Shown here: positions 58,254 to 64,000 of the stretch, in pieces | Numbering within the stretch: position 1 is the stretch's first letter | Layout: each line of letters begins with the position of its first letter | Source: Paragorgia papillata | Lineage: Eukaryota; Cnidaria; Anthozoa; Scleralcyonacea; Coralliidae | Assembly: GCA_035771165.1 (NCBI GenBank) | Contig: JAWNZC010000121.1 | Span: 1 to 64,000 of the forward strand | Direction of reading: 5' to 3' | DNA length: 64,000 nucleotides | Program-made: the position numbers and the translations under genes | Notes under the pieces: generated by a model | Database searches by the model: none | The model's input: only the letters and a program-made list of their open reading frames with translations | What the model was told of the DNA's origin: nothing

Positions 58254-58620
58254 TTAGACATAGTTTAACGCTACTCTGGCTTAAAAGTTTTTTGAACGTA
58301 GCTTAAAAAGTTACTGTTCATGACCCAACGTTTCGACACTCCGATCTAGTGTCTTCATTGGGGGTGATCGTTGTGAAGACAGGTCCCATATTTATACTCT
58401 CATAGAACCATTGATGATGTTACCTATCAACAAGATGCAAATAGGCTTCCGCATCTTGTTGATAGGTAACGTCATCAATGGTTCTATCAGAGTATAAATA
58501 TGGGACCTGTCTTCACAACGATCACCCCTGATGAAGACACTAGATCGGAGTGTCGAAACGTTGTGTCATAAACAGTAACTTTTTAAGCTACGTTCAAAAA
58601 ACGTTTTAAACTATGTCTGA
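58254..58620. repeat. 365-bp foldback (intron)
   Basis: AGACATAGTTTAA at the left pairs with TTAAACTATGTCT at the right. Nearly perfect arms of about 175 bp continue inward through CGTTTCGACACTCCGATC and GGTCCCATATTTATACTC to a short centre near 58,435. One of the longest hairpin-forming sequences in the window. Confidence 0.9.
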
Positions 58621-58646
58621 TTCTTCACCTGGCTGCGTTGGGAATT

Positions 58647-58686
58647 TATTTGTTGTCTTCAGTTGTTTTGTCATTGTGGTCAATCT

Positions 58687-58733
<47 letters not shown>

Positions 58734-58870
58734 TGACCACAATGATAAAACAACTGAAGACAACAAATAAATTATTATATAGTAATAATAATATATAATA
58801 TATTATTATTACTATATAATAATTTATTTGTTGTCTTCAGTTGTTTTATCATTGTGGTCAGTCTCGTATA
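58647..58870. repeat. Triple-copy + / - / + foldback with TA core
   Basis: A 40-bp unit containing TTGTTGTCTTCAGTTGTTTT appears three times: plus at about 58647-58687, minus at 58733-58773, plus at 58827-58868. Copies 1 and 2 flank a (TA)n run (about 58688-58732). Copies 2 and 3 flank a palindromic TTATTATATAGTAATAATA sequence. Confidence 0.85.
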
Positions 58871-59051
58871 TATACAAAATCGAGATTTAAATTGGATTGT
58901 TAGTGGTAAGAGCCTTACAAGTATTTGTTGGTGTACTATCAAGAAAATGATGGTTGTACGTGTGTGTGTCATACAGACTACCAGTGATTATAAGATATGT
59001 ATGGTGGTTTGTGGCTGTTTCTGGTAGTGCTATTAAACCCTAACATTAACC

Positions 59052-59227
59052 CCACTGGAGTGATATCTGCTGGTCATTCACCAGTCAAACATGGTGGTTT
59101 TATGCGGTCTTTTGACTGGAACAGACTTGATCAGACCGCATAGAAGACTGGAACTATACGTACTTTAGGAACAAAAAGATTGCGGGCTCTGGGAACAAGA
59201 TTGCCACAAAGATATCACTCCAGTTAT
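59052..59227. repeat. Small inverted-end repeat (intron)
   Basis: ACTGGAGTGATATC near 59054 and GATATCACTCCAGT near 59213-59226 are inverted. Internally, ATGCGGTCT and AGACCGCAT form a second pair. Probably a MITE of about 175 bp. Confidence 0.6.
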
Positions 59228-60042
59228 ATCTAGAGCTCATTGCCCCAACACCCCCGTATAACAAATCCAAACTATTATGCCTTACATGAAGTAGTAATGC
59301 TTTTTGACTGATCTGCCGCTGTGATTGTCATATTTTGAGCCCGCGATGCTAATATTTGTGACTGATCTCTACTACCCTCCCTCTCCCCCAACCCCCAAAA
59401 TACAACATGACAATCTCTTGTCCAGTGAGGTATATGGAAAAAAGTATAATTATTATAGTTATTATATATGATTATATATATATATATAATTATTGAATTC
59501 GACGTCTTTATATCGAGAATTATCAAAGCTATTAGCTGTATTATCAATTTATCAGCCTCAGTATTCAACAGATAATACATTTTTAACCTTGATAATTAAT
59601 ATTTGCTAATGAAAAACAAAACAAACTACAACGATACGAATATATTGACCTTGTGGGTTTCGTGTGAACCGATATGAGACCTCTGAAGTTGAAGATTGTC
59701 GCTGACATCAGTGACATGTACTGATTACTATATTAAACACTTCAAATTTCTTTATTAAAAGTTTACATGATTATTCACAATATAAATATGTTTCATACCG
59801 TGTAGTACTTGGCAGAATTATCCAAAATTAGGTCTTTTCCTCTCTCTGGTTCTTCCAGAGCTTATACTGTTATACAGTCCAGAAAACGTTGATAAATTGT
59901 GATTATATATTGACCAACGAATTGGCCACCATTGCTGTGAAGATGACATTGAAACGGGAAACCGCTGGCCAAAGAGAAACGGTGTATTTTGGTTTTACTG
60001 TTTTTCGACCAACAATATAATTCGGACAAAATAAGTCATAAA
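59228..60042. other. Intron sequence, nothing firm
   Basis: Contains short TA runs at about 59465-59490 and pieces that look repeat-derived (tgacaatctcttgtccagtg near 59408). No exon is supported. Confidence 0.4.
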
Positions 60043-60051
60043 ATCGAAACC

Positions 60052-60576
60052 TAGCCTGCGTGCAGACTCCACCTGAATTTAATAATTAAATATCATATAG
60101 AGTCTGTGCATCGGCGGCAGAAAGCTTGTTCTGTCACGTGGGACTTTTGGAATAATTAAAATAATTTAGACGCGAGAAATTCATAATTATTCAGAATTGT
60201 GAATTATTCAGTATTATTCAGAATTCATAATTATTATTCAGAACAGATCGGCTAGAAGTGGAACGGCTTGGAAAATCAAGGACTTCCCATAGCCTGTGCC
60301 AGCACTAAAAAAGATCGACTTCCCCAGAAATAATTCCTTGAGGATACGCTTCTCTCGAGAGCACGTACGAAAGTTTCACCTTTGAGCTTATCTGGTATTA
60401 AATCGCTTTTAACATAAATTATATAACTAATCATGAATATTTAGCGATTGACCAATCACACGCTTTCCCCGCTTTTGTGGGGAAACCCACGTGACAGAAC
60501 AAGCTTTCTGCCGCCGATGCGCAGACTCTATATGATATTTAATTATTAAATTCAGGTGGAGTCTGCACGCAGGCTA
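60052..60576. mobile_element. Mutator-like MITE, 525 bp, 9-bp TSD
   Basis: Terminal inverted repeats of 91 bp (60052-60142 and 60486-60576) begin TAGCCTGCGTGCAGAC and differ at one base. They are flanked by a perfect 9-bp direct repeat, ATCGAAACC, at 60043-60051 and 60577-60585. Long TIRs with a 9-bp duplication are the signature of Mutator-like elements. The interior has ATTATTCAGAATT-type repeats and no transposase. Intact ends and TSD suggest a fairly recent insertion, about 380 bp upstream of exon 2. Confidence 0.88.
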
Positions 60577-60955
60577 ATCGAAACCAGGCGATAAATAAAA
60601 AGCACATGATCGCTGGAAATTTATCTCGGAATCGAACTGCGAATTTTTTTTTGAACAAAATGTGACGCTTTGTTCTTTAATTCGCTCCCGAGTGAAGTCC
60701 TCTGGTTTCACATGAAAAATCTGCAAATATTATTGTCTTGTGTTTATCGCAAAATCAAATACAACATTGTATACTACAAATTAATAGCTTTCTAACATTA
60801 TCTATTTTATTTTTGTGGTATATATTCTGACGAATTGATCAGAGCGCTTTACCGAAATGACCTTGCAAACCTTAATGAAGACCTTTATTTATATTCACTG
60901 TCAATTCTGTTGTTTTTTAAACGACACATTCATTTTGCATTATTTTCTTATTTAG

Positions 60956-61161
60956 CGTGTAGAAATTCCAGGAGTTAACTTCAGTCATGTGTTTAATGCT
61001 CTTAAAATGAACATTGAGATGATAAAACCAAATGTAACAGAGGAGTGTTATAAGCAAGTTAAGGAGACAGCATGTATCTTTTCCACTATTGCTTGCAGTG
61101 ATAATGAAAAGTATGGTCTGGCCTTGGTTAGTATGCAAGAATGTAAGAAGAGATTGAACTG
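60956..61161 (+). CDS. Shared exon 2: core of second CRD-like domain
   Basis: 206 bp between an acceptor (pyrimidine-rich tract ending TTATTTAG at 60955) and a strong donor (TG|GTGAGT at 61161/61162). It enters in phase 0 and exits after two bases of a codon completed as Cys (TG|T) by exon 3. It encodes RVEIPGVNFSHVF, then an ECYKQVKETACIFSTIAC segment and a QECKKRLNC end. With exon 1a numbering, domain 2 cysteines are 149, 159, 196, 205, 212, 228, 234 and 247. The spacings 10-37-9-7-16-6-13 mirror those of domain 1 (9-32-9-6-16-7-13). This shows an internal domain duplication and independently confirms the exon joins. Sequons NFS and NVT are present. Confidence 0.8.
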
Positions 61162-61209
61162 GTGAGTACAAATCTTACAATTATTTTGCTTTCAGTCAGA
61201 TAAATGACA

Positions 61210-61262
61210 CTATTATTATTATTACTATTATTATTACTATTATTATTATTATTATTATTAAG
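61210..61262. repeat. ATT microsatellite (intron 2)
   Basis: (ATT)n run with a few ACT interruptions, immediately before the retroelement-like frame. Confidence 0.9.
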
Positions 61263-61466
61263 TTCATAAATCTATCTCTGAGTGCACTTGGAATTTTCGG
61301 ACAGTCATCAATGGATTTCATTGAAATGCTAAAAGACTTTAAATTCGACACTCCCTGTAGAAAGTATATAGTGAAGAAAATCATCAACATATCAATAAGA
61401 ACCTCGTATTATGTATTTTGTCGACGAAACAAAGAATGGAATAACCCGAAACTAATGACATTCTAA
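61260..61466 (+). pseudogene. Fragment resembling a LINE/retroelement C terminus
   Basis: A 68-codon frame contains LSLSALGIFGQSSMDFIEML, then IRTSYYVFCRRNKEWNNP, and ends at TAA 61464-61466. Its style recalls C-terminal tails of invertebrate non-LTR retroelement ORFs. It is followed by about 120 bp of 3' sequence and a second (ATT)n run (about 61585-61610), as expected for a 5'-truncated insertion with a microsatellite tail. The family call is from memory and weak. It lies inside intron 2 and is not part of the host protein. Confidence 0.45.
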
Positions 61467-61584
61467 GATTTTTATTCTCATGTAGCATCAGTTCAAATAG
61501 TCACTGGTAAACTACCTGTAAAAGCGAGGTTTATCATTGTAATTTCTACGTTTAAAGATCAATAAATAAAGTTTACATTATATA

Positions 61585-61720
61585 TTATTATTATTATTAT
61601 TATTATTACTATACATTAATAGTAGTAGTAGTAGTAGTACGGTACGTCTTCGAATAAGCACCCACCCTTCCAGGAAAAAATTCAAATAAGCACCCTCCCC
61701 CTTAAATACACCACCCTGCT
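61585..61720. repeat. ATT/AGT microsatellites and AATAAGCACCC repeat (intron 2)
   Basis: (ATT)n, then (AGT)n at about 61619-61639, then two AATAAGCACCC motifs in C-rich text at 61652-61697. The frames across it are repeat artefacts. Confidence 0.65.
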
Positions 61721-62175
61721 CAGACTTTTCAAGGCTGAGTAATAAAAGTTGAATACAATATTTAAAGAGAATACAAAACAAGCCAACAGCAAACTTAATG
61801 TTGTTTACATCGTCACTTTTACAGAATAATTGGAAGATAGTGTTATAAAAGGATCAAGTTTGGTAGGAATGAAGTTCTTGTTTGTTTAATCCATTACAGC
61901 ATGATAAACAAGGTTTAGTTGTTATTTGAGCTGATTTGAGGTCGCAAAGCATTATGGTTAAATCTACCGCCGCCATCTTTTTGGGTCATCACCTACCTAT
62001 ACTAAGAAGGCTTCTGATTGGTTTAGACTAACCCTAATCAGTAAGGAGCATGGAAACGAATTGATAATCGACAATGTGATTGGTTACTTATAGCCAATCA
62101 GAAAACTCGTTTATATTAGCTAGGTCTTTATTGATCTTTTTCGGTACCGTCAATTGATCATGTTTCTCATTTCAG

Positions 62176-62458
62176 TTTGCCGCAACCATTGTATTCCAAC
62201 ATCAGCAAGGGTTGTAACGAACTGCCCGATGAAACAACAGCCAAAGTAGTCCCAATCCCAAGTGGAGCTGCTGGTAAACCAACTGTTAAACCGACAGGTA
62301 GTTACATACAGGCAATGGCTACACCATCTATTAATCAAACAGGAGGCAATCCAACCGGGAGTAACAAGACAACTACACGTCCAACAGATGGATCATCTGT
62401 AATCAGAGCTGTTCACAACATGGTTGCCTTTTCTCTCATTTCTCTTTTGTTCCTTTGA
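62176..62458 (+). CDS. Shared exon 3: end of domain 2, Thr/Pro-rich stalk and GPI signal
   Basis: The acceptor TCTCATTTCAG ends at 62175 and exon 3 starts with the T that completes the exon 2 Cys codon. 93 codons follow, ending in TGA 62456-62458. It encodes LPQPLYSNISKGCNEL (last domain 2 Cys), then about 60 residues rich in Thr, Pro, Gly, Ser and Asn with sequons (NQT, NKT), typical of an extended glycosylated stalk. The end, NMVAFSLISLLFL, is hydrophobic with no cytoplasmic tail, preceded by small residues (DGSS) that could hold the omega site. This is a GPI-attachment signal layout, so the product is predicted on the outer plasma membrane. A short single-pass anchor is a less likely alternative. 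Confidence 0.8.
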
Positions 62459-62700
62459 TATATTTAGTCCGTTTTAAAACGATGCAAAAAGCAGTATTGT
62501 GTCTTTCACACTAGCTGTATCTTGTAGCAGTTCTTCCAATTGAAGTTGTGAAATTAATTTAGCACCGTTTCAATTAATAATTAATAATTAATTTAGCACC
62601 GTTTCAATAAGTCACATGCTCTATCTTGAAGTATGTAAAGTGAACTACGTTATATATGATATATTGTTTTATCGAAGAATTTGGAATATATATCATTAAA
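62459..62700 (+). other. 3' UTR of the CRD-like gene
   Basis: AT-rich sequence with a short tandem duplication of TTAGCACCGTTTCAAT (about 62559-62574 and 62592-62607) separated by ATTAATAATTAAT-type text. No canonical AATAAA was seen; ATTAAA near 62695 is a possible variant signal. Confidence 0.5.
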
Positions 62701-62769
62701 AAAATTTCATTAAAAACTCATTAATATTCAATAGTATATCGTCCAATTGGGTGTACTTGGATTTGATTA

Positions 62770-63012
62770 AGTGTAATGACGGTGATGATATAATCGTCTT
62801 CATCGTCTTGGTCATTATATCATCATTATCTTCATCATTATCATTATCACCAATCATGATCATCTTCATCATCATCAATCATGATCATGATCATCATCAT
62901 CATCAATCATCATCATCAATCATGATCATCATCATCATCAATCATCAATCATGATCATCATCATCATGATCATTATCATCATCATGATCATTATCATTAC
63001 CATCATCATCAA
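62770..63012. repeat. ATC/GATCATC microsatellite
   Basis: Imperfect (ATC)n with frequent ATGATC interruptions that create GATCATGATC palindromes. Frames on both strands are low-complexity. Confidence 0.92.
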
Positions 63013-63587
63013 AACACGAATGAGCTATTATAATGTAAACAAACCCGCGACGATGCGCACTTCGCACTTTAGAACACCTTTAACATAGATCATACATCTT
63101 CATTAAACTTGTGTTAAAAATCATCACAATGTGAGCTAGCAATCATATATCGCCATTTTTATATACATTCACGGTTAGTTACACATATTAATTTTTTTAA
63201 GAGATCAAAGGATTTTCTTTTTGGCTTGGTGTTTCTGGTTAAAAACCACCGTTATTTTTCTTGTAGTTGATGCAATGACTACGTCTTGGCTTTCCCTTGT
63301 CTACAAAAATTCATAATCCAAATTAATAAAATAATTAACATATCACCCGTTTAACTAACAGTACTCTACTACGTCCTTTCGCTATCCGCCATCCCTAAAG
63401 GTAACTCTTTAAATAGACAAAGAAATATCGTGCATATTTACATCTCAAACTCATTAATAATTCATGAAGAAAACACAAAGGAAATCAGTACCGTGTCTGT
63501 GGTTTGGATATCGGAGGAAGAAATTACATAAATTAAGCAAACTTTCATCTTGCTTTTCTCTTAAAATACTGTTTTGTTTGAGATGCT
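63013..63587. other. Intergenic, nothing recognised
   Basis: AT-rich sequence with no supported gene. Confidence 0.4.
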
Positions 63588-63725
63588 ATATCATACACTC
63601 GGAGGAGTGTTTCATCAGGAAATCCAAACACCTCGAAGTTTGTTCAAAAACATCGGCTTCGCCTCGGTTTTCAACAAACGTCTCGGTGTTTGGATATCCT
63701 GATGAAACACTCCTCTTCGTGTAAG
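63588..63725. repeat. 138-bp foldback
   Basis: GGAGTGTTTCATCAGGA at the left is inverted as TCCTGATGAAACACTCC at the right. The arms continue through ATCCAAACACC and GTTTGTT to a short centre near 63,658 (CGGCTTCGCCTCGG). An 86-codon frame crossing it is an artefact. Confidence 0.85.
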
Positions 63726-64000
63726 ATATATTACATACAGTATACACGGTGACGCCATGATCCAGAAGGGTTAATATTTTTGCTAATAAAGCGACAAAGA
63801 GAAAATTGCCTACCTGGCGTTACAAAGTAGAATAAGATTTTGTACAGCGGACAAAGTAGATTGTTCATTCTGTCCTGTTATAAGATGTCGGTCAATAATC
63901 ACGTGAACTGCGTCTGATTCACTGGCTAATTAAGAAGAAGTGACACATAAAATAAGAGCGATACAATCATAAACTTACGTCAACCTTGGTAACTACGTTG
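63726..64000. other. Window end, nothing recognised
   Basis: AT-rich, with no frame or repeat recognised. Confidence 0.4.

Noticed and set aside
63464..63724. 86-aa frame at the right end
   Set aside because: Its second half is the palindromic foldback at 63588-63725; there is no conserved feature.

Overview
This is eukaryotic DNA: AT-rich and gene-poor, with GT/AG introns, secreted proteins, and many foldback elements, MITEs and tRNA/5S-derived SINEs. The repeat style (palindromic foldbacks, ATT-tailed retroelement debris, SINEs with an internal Pol III promoter) suggests a marine invertebrate, most likely a cnidarian such as a coral or sea anemone. That assignment is inference; no ribosomal or mitochondrial marker is present.

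Layout. 1-5.5 kb holds a series of small tandem arrays (about 12-14, 19, 105/66 and 18 bp periods) between two copies of one MITE; two weak exon-like frames lie here (+ strand near 0.65-0.88 kb, - strand near 2.2-2.4 kb). 5.5-39.5 kb is one uninterrupted satellite array of about 195 head-to-tail copies of a roughly 172-bp monomer. It has higher-order structure in its left third and a damaged, transposon-invaded right edge. 39.5-40.9 kb is intergenic. 40.95-41.25 kb is a compact gene for a small secreted precursor with dibasic sites and a two-cysteine C-terminal peptide. 41.5-46.2 kb holds two DNA transposons (0.86 and 3.7 kb), the larger with decayed coding remains. 46.2-50.3 kb is repeats, including a head-to-head SINE pair. 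50.36-62.46 kb is the main gene: a secreted, probably GPI-anchored protein with two tandem eight-cysteine domains whose spacing resembles a reduced Frizzled-type CRD. It has two alternative first exons (50.36 and 56.90 kb), each with its own signal peptide and first domain, and both can splice in frame to the same exons 2 and 3 (60.96 and 62.18 kb). Its introns are packed with foldbacks, SINEs and a Mutator-like MITE with a 9-bp target duplication. 62.5-64 kb is 3' flank with an ATC microsatellite and another foldback.

The two items most worth following up are the alternative-first-exon gene and the 34-kb satellite, whose monomer carries up to four inverted repeats. Most long open frames elsewhere are repeat translations and are not annotated as genes.
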